Source: an uncultured Collinsella sp. (GTDB lineage Bacteria; Actinomycetota; Coriobacteriia; Coriobacteriales; Coriobacteriaceae). Taken from it: a stretch of DNA of 64,000 bases. The position numbers and the translations under genes are program-made. The notes below the pieces were generated by a model. That model was given only the letters and a program-made list of their open reading frames with translations. It did no database searches and was not told the origin of the DNA. The stretch covers positions 18,263 through 82,262 of the forward strand of contig USSM01000004.1 of assembly GCA_900557455.1 (NCBI GenBank), given 5' to 3'. Below, piece after piece: positions 51,128 to 60,538 of the stretch (positions are counted from its first letter, which is position 1; each line of letters begins with the position of its first letter).

Positions 51128-51205
51128 GCGCAGGGTTCTCGCGGCGCGCGGCGCCCCAGCGATGTTCCACAAAGGCCGTGCGCCCCGGGACTACGGCAAA
51201 GCAAA

Positions 51206-51235
51206 GGGGCCCGCATCCGATAGGATACGGGCCCC
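51206..51235 (-). terminator. Terminator of pgi
   Basis: GGGGCCCGCATCC (51206-51218) and GGATACGGGCCCC (51223-51235), followed leftward by TTTGC. Confidence 0.7.
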
Positions 51236-51268
51236 TGACTATAAGGCGCGATGCGTTAACAGCAGCGA

Positions 51269-52963
51269 CTACTTGCGATGCGCGCGATAGAACTCGATGA
51301 GCGCCTGGGTCGAAGCGTCCTGCTCGGCCTTGGCGGCGTCATCGTGGAAGGCCGGGGTAATCTGCTTGGCAAGCTGCTTGCCCAGCTCGACGCCCCACTG
51401 GTCGTAGGAGTCGATGCCCCAGACCGTGCCCTCGACAAACGTGATGTGCTCGTACAGGGCGATGAGCTCGCCGAGTGCGAACGGGGTCAGCGTGTCGCCG
51501 AAGATCGAGGTCGTCGGGCGATTGCCCTCAAAGCAACGGGCCGGGACGATCTGCTCGGGCGTGCCCTCGGCACGAACCTCATCGGCCGTCTTACCAAAGG
51601 CGAGCGCCTTGGTCTGGGCCAGGAAGTTGCCCAGGAACAGCTCGTGGACATCCTGGCCGCCGTCGGTCGCAGGGTTGGCGGTATTGGCGAAGGCGATGAA
51701 GTCGGCCGGAACCACCACAGTGCCCTGGTGCAGCAGCTGATAGAAGGCATGCTGGCCGTTGGTGCCGGGCTCGCCCCAGAAGATCTCACCGGTGTCGGAG
51801 GTCACGGCACTGCCGTCCCAGCGGACATGCTTGCCGTTGGACTCCATGGTGAGCTGCTGCAGGTAGGCCGGGAAGCGGTGCAGGTACTGGCAGTACGGCA
51901 GCACGGCGTGGCTCTTGGAACCGAAGAAGTTGACGTACCAGACATTGAGCAGGCCCATCAGCGCGACGGCGTTGTTCTCGAGCGGGGTGTTGCAGAAGTA
52001 CTCGTCGATGGCGTGGAAGCCCTCGAGGAACTGCTGGAAGCGCTCGGGGCCGAGCACGACGATCAGCGACAGGCCCACGGCGGAGTCAACGGAATAGCGG
52101 CCACCGACCCAGTTCCAGAAACCGAAGGCGTTGGCGGGGTCGATACCGAAGGCCTCGACCTTCTCGAGTGCGGTGGAAACGGCGACGAAGTGCTTTGCCA
52201 CGGCCTCGGCGTTCTGCTCATCGGAGCCGTCGATGGCGCCCTGAGCCTTGAGCTGCTCGAGCATCCAGGTCTTGACCTCGCGGGCGTTGGTGAGGGTCTC
52301 GAGCGTGGTGAAGGTCTTGGAGACGATGATTACGAGCGTGGTCTCGGGATCCAGGCCCTTGAGCTTCTCGGCCTGGTCGTTGGGGTCGATGTTGGAGATG
52401 TAGCGGCAGTCGATGCCGGCGTCGGCGTAGGGACGCAGGGCCTCGTAGGCCATAACCGGGCCCAGATCGGAGCCGCCGATGCCGATGGACACCAGGTGCT
52501 CGATCTTCTTACCGGTTACGCCCTTCCACTCACCGGAGCGCACGCGCTCGGCGAAGGCATACATGCGGTCGAGGACCTCGTGCACGTCGGCGACGACATC
52601 CTGGCCGTCGACGATGAGCTGGCCCTTCTCGCTTGCCGGGCGGCGCAGCGCGGTGTGCAGGACGGCGCGGTCCTCGGTGGTGTTGATGTGCTCGCCGGAG
52701 AACATGGCGTCGCGGCGCTCCTCGAGCTTCACCTCGCGGGCAAGATCGCACAGCAGCTTGACGGTCTCATCGGTCACCAGGTTCTTGGACAGGTCGAAGT
52801 GCAGGTCACCGGCGTCAAAGCTCAGCTTGTTCACGCGCTCCGCATCGGCAGCGAACCATGCCTTAAGGTCGATACCCTCGGTCTCGAGCTTCTCCTGATG
52901 AGCCTCGAGCGCCTTCCAAGCGGCAGTCGACGTAGCATCGATAGGTGCGGCAACAGTTGCCAT
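51269..52963 (-). CDS. pgi: Glucose-6-phosphate isomerase
   Basis: A 564-residue enzyme interconverting glucose 6-phosphate and fructose 6-phosphate. [47 protein letters not shown] and [19 protein letters not shown] carry the substrate-binding and catalytic Glu/His residues. Start 52963 follows GAGGAGG. Length fits the long (bacterial/eukaryote-like) form. Single gene converging on the VirD4-like gene. It would also process glucose 6-phosphate from the Amadori operon. Confidence 0.95.
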   Translation of the reverse strand: MATVAAPIDATSTAAWKALEAHQEKLETEGIDLKAWFAADAERVNKLSFDAGDLHFDLSKNLVTDETVKLLCDLAREVKLEERRDAMFSGEHINTTEDRAVLHTALRRPASEKGQLIVDGQDVVADVHEVLDRMYAFAERVRSGEWKGVTGKKIEHLVSIGIGGSDLGPVMAYEALRPYADAGIDCRYISNIDPNDQAEKLKGLDPETTLVIIVSKTFTTLETLTNAREVKTWMLEQLKAQGAIDGSDEQNAEAVAKHFVAVSTALEKVEAFGIDPANAFGFWNWVGGRYSVDSAVGLSLIVVLGPERFQQFLEGFHAIDEYFCNTPLENNAVALMGLLNVWYVNFFGSKSHAVLPYCQYLHRFPAYLQQLTMESNGKHVRWDGSAVTSDTGEIFWGEPGTNGQHAFYQLLHQGTVVVPADFIAFANTANPATDGGQDVHELFLGNFLAQTKALAFGKTADEVRAEGTPEQIVPARCFEGNRPTTSIFGDTLTPFALGELIALYEHITFVEGTVWGIDSYDQWGVELGKQLAKQITPAFHDDAAKAEQDASTQALIEFYRAHRK

Positions 52964-53086
52964 AAAGTCCTCCTCAGCATACGGGCGCACGCCTCCATGC
53001 GCCCGGACATTCAGATGCCACTATTCTAGCGCAGGTCAAGACTACAATCAGCGAGCGTTGCCAATCCGCCCTCAAACGGCGACCGA

Positions 53087-53105
53087 CCAAAAAGGGACAG
53101 GTTTT
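53087..53105. repeat. REP-like core, GGGACAGGTTT family (copy 2)
   Basis: CCAAAAAGGGACAGGTTTT matches the reverse complement of the core at 4596-4613 with one base fewer A. Its last bases form part of the -35 of the polymerase promoter. Confidence 0.5.
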
Positions 53106-53163
53106 GACGATGTCCGCACAAGCGGGTATTATCGAACATGTATTCGATAAGAACATGTGTTTG
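53104..53163 (+). promoter_or_regulatory. SOS promoter with two LexA-like boxes
   Basis: TTGACG (53104-53109), exactly 17 bases, TATTAT (53127-53132). Directly after the -10 lies CGAACATGTATTCG (53133-53146), then AGAACATGTGTTTG (53150-53163). Both resemble the Gram-positive LexA box CGAAC-N4-GTTCG and start 17 bases apart, placing them over the transcription start. Confidence 0.75.
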
Positions 53164-53175
53164 ATGGGAGGACGC

Positions 53176-54681
53176 GTGGGGCACGAGCGTCACACCTATG
53201 TCTGCATCGACCTTAAGACGTTCTACGCTAGCGTCGAGTGCGTTGACCGCGGGCTCAACCCGCTCACCACCAACCTGGTCGTTGCCGACGAATCGCGCGG
53301 GCGCACGACCATCTGTCTCGCCATCACACAGGCCATGAAGGACCTGGGGATACACAATCGCTGCCGTCTGTTCGAAATTCCCGACGGCATCGACTACATC
53401 AAGGCCATACCGCGCATGCAGCACTACATGGAGGTGTCGGCGCAAATTTACGGTATCTATCTGGAATACGTGAGTCCGAAAGACGTGCACGTCTACTCCA
53501 TCGACGAATGCTTTATCGACGTGACACCCTATCTGGACCTCTATCACACCGACGCTGAAGGCTTCGCCTGCATGTTGCGCGACGAGGTCCTGGCGCGCAC
53601 CGGCATCACGGCAACGGTTGGCATCGGCCCCAACCTATTCCAGGCCAAGGTGGCACTCGACATTACCGCCAAGCACGTACCCAGCCGCATCGGCAAACTC
53701 GACGACGAGACCTTTCGCAAGGAGATCTGGCCCCATCGCCCCATCACCGACATCTGGGGCATTGGGCCCGGCGTGGCAGCACGACTCGAAAAATACGGCG
53801 TCTACGATCTGATGGGCGTCGCGGCGCTCGACGAAAACCTGCTCTACGACGAGCTCGGCGTCAATGCCGAGTATCTTATCGACCACGCCTTTGGGCGCGA
53901 GCCGACAACTATCGCCGATATTCAGGCCTATCGCCCGCAGGCAACCTCAACAACCACGGGGCAAGTGCTATCGAAGGGTTATGCCTATGAGCAAGCCTAC
54001 ACCGTGTTGCGCGAGATGGTCGACAACGCTGTGCTGGACTTAGTCGATAAGCACGTGGTGTGCAACAGCATCTCGCTCTTTGTAGGCTACGCGAGCGAGC
54101 GCGCCGACATACGCCGCCTCGACGCCAGCGGCACAGCGCAATATGTAGACGGATGCGGGCATTTGCGTTCGAGCACGTCGAGCATCGAACCCGCCGCAAC
54201 CGCCGGCCCCAAGCTCGCACCCCGCGCGCCCAAGCCCGTCCAGCGCGATGACGAACGCCGACGTTTGGTGCGAGAGGCACAGGCGATTGACGGCATCTTT
54301 GTGGGCGAACACGGCGGCAAGCCGCGTGGTGGCTATGCCGCGCTCTTTGCGCACTCCAACGCCTCGCGCAAGCTGCCCGAGCGCACCAATTCGTTTAAGA
54401 AGATCATGGGCTATTTCGATGAGCTCTGGGCGCAGACTGTCGATCCCAAACGACCGGTCAAGCGCATCAACCTGGGATTTGGCAATCTGGTGCCCGAGGA
54501 ATTTGCCACTATCGACCTGTTCAGCGATGTTAAGGCCGATGAGCGCGAGCGCGACCTGGCGCGCGCCGTCCTGGCCGTGAAGGGCAAGTACGGCAAGAAC
54601 GCGCTCGTCAAGGGATTAAGCTTCACCGCCGGCGCCACCGCACGCGAACGCAACGATCAGGTAGGAGGACATCGTGCCTAA
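53176..54681 (+). CDS. Y-family DNA polymerase (UmuC/UvrX-like), SOS-regulated
   Basis: A 501-residue translesion polymerase. YVCIDLKTFYASVECVDRG has the first catalytic Asp, VYSIDECFIDVTPY the Asp-Glu pair, and DIWGIGPGVAARLEKYGVYD the helix-hairpin-helix. The C-terminal little-finger region is long, with a basic segment (RTNSFKKIMGYFDELW). GTG 53176 is chosen since GGGAGG precedes it by 4 bases and the LexA boxes lie just upstream; ATGs at 53104-53164 overlap the promoter or operator. It overlaps the YolD-like gene by 8 bases. Confidence 0.87.
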   Translation: MGHERHTYVCIDLKTFYASVECVDRGLNPLTTNLVVADESRGRTTICLAITQAMKDLGIHNRCRLFEIPDGIDYIKAIPRMQHYMEVSAQIYGIYLEYVSPKDVHVYSIDECFIDVTPYLDLYHTDAEGFACMLRDEVLARTGITATVGIGPNLFQAKVALDITAKHVPSRIGKLDDETFRKEIWPHRPITDIWGIGPGVAARLEKYGVYDLMGVAALDENLLYDELGVNAEYLIDHAFGREPTTIADIQAYRPQATSTTTGQVLSKGYAYEQAYTVLREMVDNAVLDLVDKHVVCNSISLFVGYASERADIRRLDASGTAQYVDGCGHLRSSTSSIEPAATAGPKLAPRAPKPVQRDDERRRLVREAQAIDGIFVGEHGGKPRGGYAALFAHSNASRKLPERTNSFKKIMGYFDELWAQTVDPKRPVKRINLGFGNLVPEEFATIDLFSDVKADERERDLARAVLAVKGKYGKNALVKGLSFTAGATARERNDQVGGHRA

Positions 54682-55099
54682 GTCCCAACAACAGCCGATG
54701 CGGCCACCGACGCCTTTTGAACGTCTAGCGGACCCCGAGGGAAGACGTCGATCCGCCGACCCCAAGCTCACCGCCAACGGCGCCGTCCGCGCCGGCCGTG
54801 CCGCACAGTTTATGCCCTTTGCCGCCCTCACGGGATACTACGAGCTCGTGCGCAAACAAGAGATCACTGTTGAGCCCAAATGCGAACTCACGGAAGAAAA
54901 AGCCCTCGAGCTTTCGAAAAAGCTCGAGGGCCTCAAACGCGGCGACCTGGTGCGCGTCACCTATTACGATATGTACGGCTATCGTAGCCGCACGGGCATT
55001 CTCGACGAAGTGTTACCCGCATTCAAGCTGCTCAAACTCAGGGATATCGCCATCGACTTCGACGATATCAAAAACATCGAGCTGCGCGGACGCGCCTAG
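54674..55099 (+). CDS. YolD-like protein
   Basis: A 141-residue YolD-family protein: RAGRAAQFMPFAALTGYYEL is the family signature, followed by a helical segment (EEKALELSKKLEGL) and a beta region ending DDIKNIEL. YolD-like genes are typically paired with SOS Y-family polymerases; in Bacillus they are thought to act as polymerase accessory (UmuD-like) factors. GTG 54674 follows TAGGAGG and overlaps the polymerase stop. Confidence 0.82.
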   Translation: MPKSQQQPMRPPTPFERLADPEGRRRSADPKLTANGAVRAGRAAQFMPFAALTGYYELVRKQEITVEPKCELTEEKALELSKKLEGLKRGDLVRVTYYDMYGYRSRTGILDEVLPAFKLLKLRDIAIDFDDIKNIELRGRA

Positions 55100-57657
55100 C
55101 GACAAGAACGCTTGCGCAAGACGAGGGCAATGCCAAGCACCGCGGCAGCTGCAACCAGCAATCCCAAGACCAGCGTGAGGGTCGAGTCGCCAGCGTGAGG
55201 CAGCGAGCCGTCCTTCGGAGTCTTCTTAGTGGCCGTCGTGACGGTGGTCGTGGTGCTGCTCGACTGGTCGTTGCCGCCCGTCTGGCTGCCACCAGGCTGA
55301 TCGCCGCCACCCGGCTGCGAAGGATTGGTGGGTTTCGTCGGATCCGGAGTACCGGGATCAATCGGATTCTCCGAATTCTCCTTGCGCTGGATCCAAACCT
55401 GGCAGCCATAGAACGGGTTGGCGGTACCAAGGCACAGACCCTGGTTGGTCACCGCAAAGGTGCGCAGACCATGGTTATACGGATCGTTAAAGCCATTGGT
55501 CGTCAGCGTCGTAAAGTTCACGCCGTCCTCGGTCACATACATATCAAAGCCGCGCTCGGCATCGCGCAGGTAGTACATGCACGTAAGCACGCTCTGCAGC
55601 TTCTTGAGGTTCTCCTCGCTCAGCAGCTTATCGAGCGCATCCTGAATATCGCCCGGCAGCTCGGTGCCATAGGCATCCTCGTACTGCTGCTTCAGGCTCT
55701 CATAGCTATCGAGCATGTCCTGATACTGGTCGGCAAAGGACTTGAAGTACGCGATCTCGCCATCGATCTTCTGGACATAAGCGGCGTCGTCCTCAAAGTC
55801 CTGGGACATCGTCGAGGCCTGATCGCAAAGATCGCCCGTGGCATCCTCCAGCGCATCGCTTAGATCGCCAAAGCCCTTAGCAACCTCGGTCTTCTCGTCA
55901 TCGACATCGACGGCCTCGTTTGAATCATCAACCTCGGCAGCTTCGTTCGAATCATCGACCTCGACGGCCTCGTTTGAATCATCGTCCGCAAGCGTGTTCA
56001 CGGGAACGATGGGGTCGTCAGGCGATTTCTTGTCGAGCAGGTGATCGAGCAGGTCCCTAAGGCGCTGAACCTGAGAGTCCCACTCCTCGGGCGTCATATC
56101 GATAATGTCGCCATTGGAGAACTGGCCGATCGGCTCAAGCAGGCTCGCGGTATCAAAGGTACCGATATACAGCTTGCCGTCGAACTTCTGCATGCGCCAA
56201 ATGTACTGGTTCTCGTTTCGGCCAAAGCCCGAAGTCAGGCCGGAAATGCCGCCCTCGGGGAACATGTCGGTGCGATCGCCAACGACGAGCTCCATGTTCT
56301 CGTCCTTGTCCATGCGATAGATGTTAACCGACTGCTCAAGATTGGCATTCACAAACGAGCAGTCAACGCCGCCCATGCTGCTCTTGCCGCCCTCTTCGGT
56401 GTTGGATTTGTTGAACAGGATGCGCTCGAGGGCAATCTCCTCGTCGTTGTATTCACCGATATAGAGGTAGTCGTTGTAGACGATGAGGTTGGCAGCGCCA
56501 GAACGGGTACGGGCAGGATCGATGCCAAAGCAGTACTTTGCACGGCACTTTGGATCGGTCGCATCCTTATCGCCAACAATGGGAGTCCACGAATAGCTGC
56601 CGTCGGCGTTCTTGTCGCCACGAACCATGGCAAACGACTGCATGGAATTATCATCGGGAGCGTTCTCGGGCGTACCGGTGCAGATGGTCGCATAGAGATG
56701 GCCATTGTACGAAACCATATCCCAAATGGCGCCACCGTAGATGCTGTCCTGATAGCGAATCGCCGGATAGCCAAACAGCGTCTTCGAGTTAGCAATCTCG
56801 GTGAAGCTAGCCTGGCCCTTCGAAGGGTCAGATGACGTCAGGATTGTCGCCACAAACTCATTGCCCGCTTTACCCACATTGCTGATGACGAGCTGGCCAT
56901 CATGGACGCACATGCCGCGGATACCGGTTGAGATGCCCTGCTTGTAGGCATCGCGGTAATCGTCCACGCTCGAAAGGCCCTGATAGACAACTTTCCACTC
57001 ATCCGTCTTAGGATCGATCTCGTATACAGAAGGCAGACCGCTTTTGCCGCCATTGGTCCTGACGCTGCCGCAGAAATAGAGCTTACCCTTATAGCTCACG
57101 GCATTGCGGAACAAAGGACCGACGCCGTTGAGCGATTCAGAGAGCAGCAGCTTGGTCTCACCGGTCTTGGTATTGATCTTAACCAAGATGCCGCCGCTGT
57201 CCTTGTCGGCCGTGCCGTCCTCCTTCTGCTGTCCATAGAAGAACGTGCCGTTAAACATGGCCTCCAGCGTCAGGCGCATGGTCTCGGCATCAAAGGAATC
57301 GCCCAGCGTGCTGTCCATGAGCGTAAGCGTGTTGCCCATCGCCGCATAGCAGGTGCCCACATAAAGCCAGTCACCATAGCTCGCAGCCGCCCAAGTGTAG
57401 CTCTGGCCGCGATCGCCTTCGTTGTTGGCCGTATTACCATCGGCACCCGGAACGGCAACGGCACCGTTACCCTGGTAGTCGACGATGCCATCCGGCTGCG
57501 ACGTTCCTACCGTAGGATGCGAGAGCTTCTCAAAGGAATACCCATTTCCCGCATTGTAGGTAACGGCACCCGAAGCGTCTTCGGCGTGCGCCGGCAGCGG
57601 CGATACCAAGATAGCGGCAAGCGCTGCCACCAAGCCAAGTGTTCTCACTCGTCTCAT
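55096..57657 (-). CDS. Large secreted surface protein with C-terminal sortase-type anchor
   Basis: An 853-residue protein. A signal peptide (to about PLPAHAED) leads into a region of about 480 residues with repeated strand-rich units around observed-value phrases (YGDWLYVGTCYA, YKGKLYFCGSV, YNDYLYIGEYND, FDGKLYIGTFD), like a beta-propeller. Then come acidic 9-residue repeats, a helical stretch, a Pro/Gly/Ser/Thr linker and LPHAGD followed by a hydrophobic helix and RKRSCR, a variant LPxTG anchor. GGGGAGG precedes ATG 57657. Its stop shares CTAG with the convergent yolD-like stop. Ligand unknown. Confidence 0.78.
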   Translation of the reverse strand: MRRVRTLGLVAALAAILVSPLPAHAEDASGAVTYNAGNGYSFEKLSHPTVGTSQPDGIVDYQGNGAVAVPGADGNTANNEGDRGQSYTWAAASYGDWLYVGTCYAAMGNTLTLMDSTLGDSFDAETMRLTLEAMFNGTFFYGQQKEDGTADKDSGGILVKINTKTGETKLLLSESLNGVGPLFRNAVSYKGKLYFCGSVRTNGGKSGLPSVYEIDPKTDEWKVVYQGLSSVDDYRDAYKQGISTGIRGMCVHDGQLVISNVGKAGNEFVATILTSSDPSKGQASFTEIANSKTLFGYPAIRYQDSIYGGAIWDMVSYNGHLYATICTGTPENAPDDNSMQSFAMVRGDKNADGSYSWTPIVGDKDATDPKCRAKYCFGIDPARTRSGAANLIVYNDYLYIGEYNDEEIALERILFNKSNTEEGGKSSMGGVDCSFVNANLEQSVNIYRMDKDENMELVVGDRTDMFPEGGISGLTSGFGRNENQYIWRMQKFDGKLYIGTFDTASLLEPIGQFSNGDIIDMTPEEWDSQVQRLRDLLDHLLDKKSPDDPIVPVNTLADDDSNEAVEVDDSNEAAEVDDSNEAVDVDDEKTEVAKGFGDLSDALEDATGDLCDQASTMSQDFEDDAAYVQKIDGEIAYFKSFADQYQDMLDSYESLKQQYEDAYGTELPGDIQDALDKLLSEENLKKLQSVLTCMYYLRDAERGFDMYVTEDGVNFTTLTTNGFNDPYNHGLRTFAVTNQGLCLGTANPFYGCQVWIQRKENSENPIDPGTPDPTKPTNPSQPGGGDQPGGSQTGGNDQSSSTTTTVTTATKKTPKDGSLPHAGDSTLTLVLGLLVAAAAVLGIALVLRKRSCR
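55909..55983 (-). repeat. 27 bp tandem repeat inside the surface-protein gene
   Basis: Almost three 27-base units (55909-55935, 55936-55962, 55963-55983) encode the 9-residue repeat DDSNEAVEV. The second unit is the most diverged. Copy number may vary between strains. Confidence 0.8.
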
Positions 57658-57930
57658 AAAGCTATAGCCTCCCCTGACCTTAAGCCCAGTTTTAGCATTT
57701 CTCATCTCTGTCCACGTTTAATTGCGATCTGGGCGCAGCAATAATCAGCGTATAAATATACACCTGTAATTTTTTGGACGGGTTAATAGATGCTCGATTG
57801 GTGGCGAATTCCGCGCAAACCGTCACCAAACTCCACTTTCGCCGCATCTAAAGATTATTTTTTGCGCAAATTTTTGGATACCGATAGTCACAATGGGCAG
57901 GAGGCTGGTACCCACCGGAGAGGGCAACGC

Positions 57931-58314
57931 CTACATTTTCATAACGTAATAGCCCGCGCCCCTCACCGCCGTCTCGAGTGCGTCGCGATCAACCGGGCGC
58001 TTCGAGCGTACGCGTGCCGTGTGGTCCGCATACGTCACCGTAGCCCACACGCCATCAAGCGTATTGAGGGCATTGGCTACGTTCTGAGCGCAGCCGTCAC
58101 AGCTCATGCCGCCGATGAGCAGCTCGTCGCTATAGGGATAGTGCGATGCATCGGTATCCACCACAACAACCTTTTTGGCCCTCTTGCCGCTCGCGCCATC
58201 GCTGCAACAACTCTTCCCGTGTGTCGAAGCGGCAATGCGACGCAGTCCAAAAAACATGCCGACGGCAATGACAGCCAGCACGATGAGATTCGCAGGGTTG
58301 AGCAAGTCACTCAT
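57931..58314 (-). CDS. Membrane-tethered heavy-metal-associated (HMA) domain protein
   Basis: A 127-residue protein: one N-terminal hydrophobic helix (LIVLAVIAVGMFFGL), a Cys-Cys patch (GKSCCSDGASGKR), then an HMA domain with GGMSCDGCAQNVANAL (the Cys-x2-Cys copper site) and GVWATVTYADHTARVR. It probably binds Cu(I) at the membrane. Start 58314 follows GAAAGGGG. A CsoR-like palindrome lies 29 bases upstream, supporting copper control. No copper ATPase is adjacent in the window. Confidence 0.83.
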   Translation of the reverse strand: MSDLLNPANLIVLAVIAVGMFFGLRRIAASTHGKSCCSDGASGKRAKKVVVVDTDASHYPYSDELLIGGMSCDGCAQNVANALNTLDGVWATVTYADHTARVRSKRPVDRDALETAVRGAGYYVMKM

Positions 58315-58342
58315 GCGTTCCCCTTTCAAGTAGCACTATCTA

Positions 58343-58361
58343 GATACCCCCATGGGGTGTC
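58343..58361. promoter_or_regulatory. CsoR-type copper operator
   Basis: GATACCCC (58343-58350), CAT, GGGGTGTC (58354-58361): a near-perfect palindrome of the GATACCCC...GGGGTATC type bound by CsoR, just upstream of the HMA gene. Confidence 0.65.
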
Positions 58362-58390
58362 TCCATCTTAACCCAAAATCATGTCCGTTC

Positions 58391-58465
58391 GGTCAATTAG
58401 TTTCCCTATTCAAACTTTTTAGTTGACCAAGGCTTACTTTCGTGTATAAGTTTTCCTAGGCTAAC
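58391..58465. promoter_or_regulatory. Palindromic operator region of the DUF3793-flavodoxin genes
   Basis: GGTCAATTA (58391-58399) and TAGTTGACC (58420-58428) are inverted with one mismatch. Further on, GTTTTCCTAGGCTAAC (58450-58465) has a perfect CCTAGG centre and GTT/AAC ends, resembling DtxR/IdeR-type iron boxes. TATAAG at 58445 could be the -10. Confidence 0.5.
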
Positions 58466-58488
58466 AGTTTAGATCCGTAAGGAGCGTC

Positions 58489-59193
58489 GTGACTCGAACC
58501 ATAGACATCCCAACGTTTCAGGCGGCAGTCGTGCGCAACTGCTCCCCCACGCTCGCGGGCATCAAACCGGCATCGCTCTTTACCTATCCAGGAGTTTATG
58601 CCGATCAAGACGGCTCAAGCGTAACTGCGGCGATCGAGGATCGCCGAGCACGCCTGCTCAACGTTATCGTCCGGTGCAATCACGAGCTTAATCCGTTCGG
58701 TATCCATCTGAGCGTTTTGGTCTGGCGCCCCTGCGGGGCGCTCGTATACGCATATCGGCCCAATAGCCTCGCCACTTACCTTGCTGACCCGCGCGCCAAA
58801 ACGGCACTCGCCAAGAAGGGCTACGACACCGGCAACCTCTCGGCATGTCTTGTGCACCTGGCATCACGCATCACGCTCGCGAGCAATAACGCCGCGGAAT
58901 GCGCCTGCGGCCAGACTCGATGCGCACTGGATCAGCAAGTCTGCTGCAACAACGACTGCGCCTGCGAATTTCCACACGAGATTGGCTACTTCCTGGGGTA
59001 CCCCTGCGACGACGTATACGAGTTCATCGCCCAGCGTGGCGAGAACTACAAGATCTTTGGAGCCTGGAAGGTCTATACGAATGTCGAGCAGGCACTTGCG
59101 ACGTTTGATGCGTACCGTGCCTGCACCCAACACCTCACCTTTATCTATCAGCAGGGCTGCAGCTTGGCGCACCTTGCCCAGGCGACCCGATAG
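58489..59193 (+). CDS. DUF3793 family protein
   Basis: A 234-residue protein with the DUF3793 hallmark CEFPHEIGYFLGYPCDDVYEF (58969-59031) and a Cys-rich stretch before it (ECACGQTRCALDQQVCCNND). GTG 58489 follows TAAGGAG. The family is of unknown function but is commonly found with flavodoxin and iron-uptake genes (from memory), as here. The extra Cys residues may bind a metal or cluster, which is inference. Confidence 0.8.
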   Translation: MTRTIDIPTFQAAVVRNCSPTLAGIKPASLFTYPGVYADQDGSSVTAAIEDRRARLLNVIVRCNHELNPFGIHLSVLVWRPCGALVYAYRPNSLATYLADPRAKTALAKKGYDTGNLSACLVHLASRITLASNNAAECACGQTRCALDQQVCCNNDCACEFPHEIGYFLGYPCDDVYEFIAQRGENYKIFGAWKVYTNVEQALATFDAYRACTQHLTFIYQQGCSLAHLAQATR

Positions 59194-59239
59194 AACGTAC
59201 AAACCGCGGCCGCACGCCGCACAACCGAAAGGACTCAAC

Positions 59240-59659
59240 ATGAGCAAGATCGCCGTCGTCTATTGGAGCGGCACGGGCAACACCGAGGCCATGGCAAACC
59301 TCGTTGCCGAGGGCACCACGTCCGCGGGCGCCGAGGCCGAAGTCATCCCCTGCGCCGACTTCTCTGCCGGCAGGGCCGCCGACTATGATGCCTTCGCCTT
59401 CGGTTGCCCCGCCATGGGCTCCGAGGAGCTTGAATACGATGAGTTCCAACCGATGTGGGACGAAGTCAAGGAGACCCTCGGCGACAAGAAGGTCGTCCTC
59501 TTTGGCTCTTATTCGTGGGCCGAAGGCGAATGGATGGACAATTGGAAGGCGGACGCCGATGAGGCAGGCGTCAACGTGGTCGACTCCGTCATCTGTTACG
59601 ACGCCCCCGACGATGAGGGCGAGGCGGCCTGCCGCGCCCTTGGAGCCGAGCTCGCCTAG
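59240..59659 (+). CDS. Short-chain flavodoxin
   Basis: A 139-residue flavodoxin: YWSGTGNTEAMANLV binds the FMN phosphate, and GCPAMGSEELEYDEF and GSYSWAEGEWMDNW form the isoalloxazine loops. It is a low-potential electron carrier that typically replaces ferredoxin under iron limitation, consistent with the iron-box-like palindromes ahead of the preceding DUF3793 gene. GAAAGGA precedes the ATG, 46 bases after that gene. Confidence 0.9.
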   Translation: MSKIAVVYWSGTGNTEAMANLVAEGTTSAGAEAEVIPCADFSAGRAADYDAFAFGCPAMGSEELEYDEFQPMWDEVKETLGDKKVVLFGSYSWAEGEWMDNWKADADEAGVNVVDSVICYDAPDDEGEAACRALGAELA

Positions 59660-59716
59660 CGGCAATGAGCTCCGCCCGTAACGCGCTCTGCGCCAAAACA
59701 CATTCGTGTCCCAACA

Positions 59717-59751
59717 AAAACGGGAGCCGGATCACATCCAGCTCCCGTTTT
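59717..59751. terminator. Bidirectional terminator between flavodoxin and ABC genes
   Basis: AAAACGGGAGC (59717-59727) and GCTCCCGTTTT (59741-59751), between convergent genes. Confidence 0.8.
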
Positions 59752-59776
59752 CTGCTATGTCAGTCATATAAAGCAG

Positions 59777-60526
<750 letters not shown>

Positions 60527-60538
60527 GACAGGACCTCC

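Noticed and set aside
51278..53029. A 583-residue rightward frame
   Set aside because: It is the antisense of pgi; Gly/Leu/Val/Glu-rich with no ribosome site.
53104..53175. An earlier start for the Y-family polymerase at ATG 53104
   Set aside because: Those codons lie within the -35/-10 and LexA boxes; GTG 53176 has a ribosome site and leads directly into the conserved domain.
55909..55983. A CRISPR-like array
   Set aside because: The repeated units are contiguous 27 bp coding repeats without spacers, in frame within the surface-protein gene.
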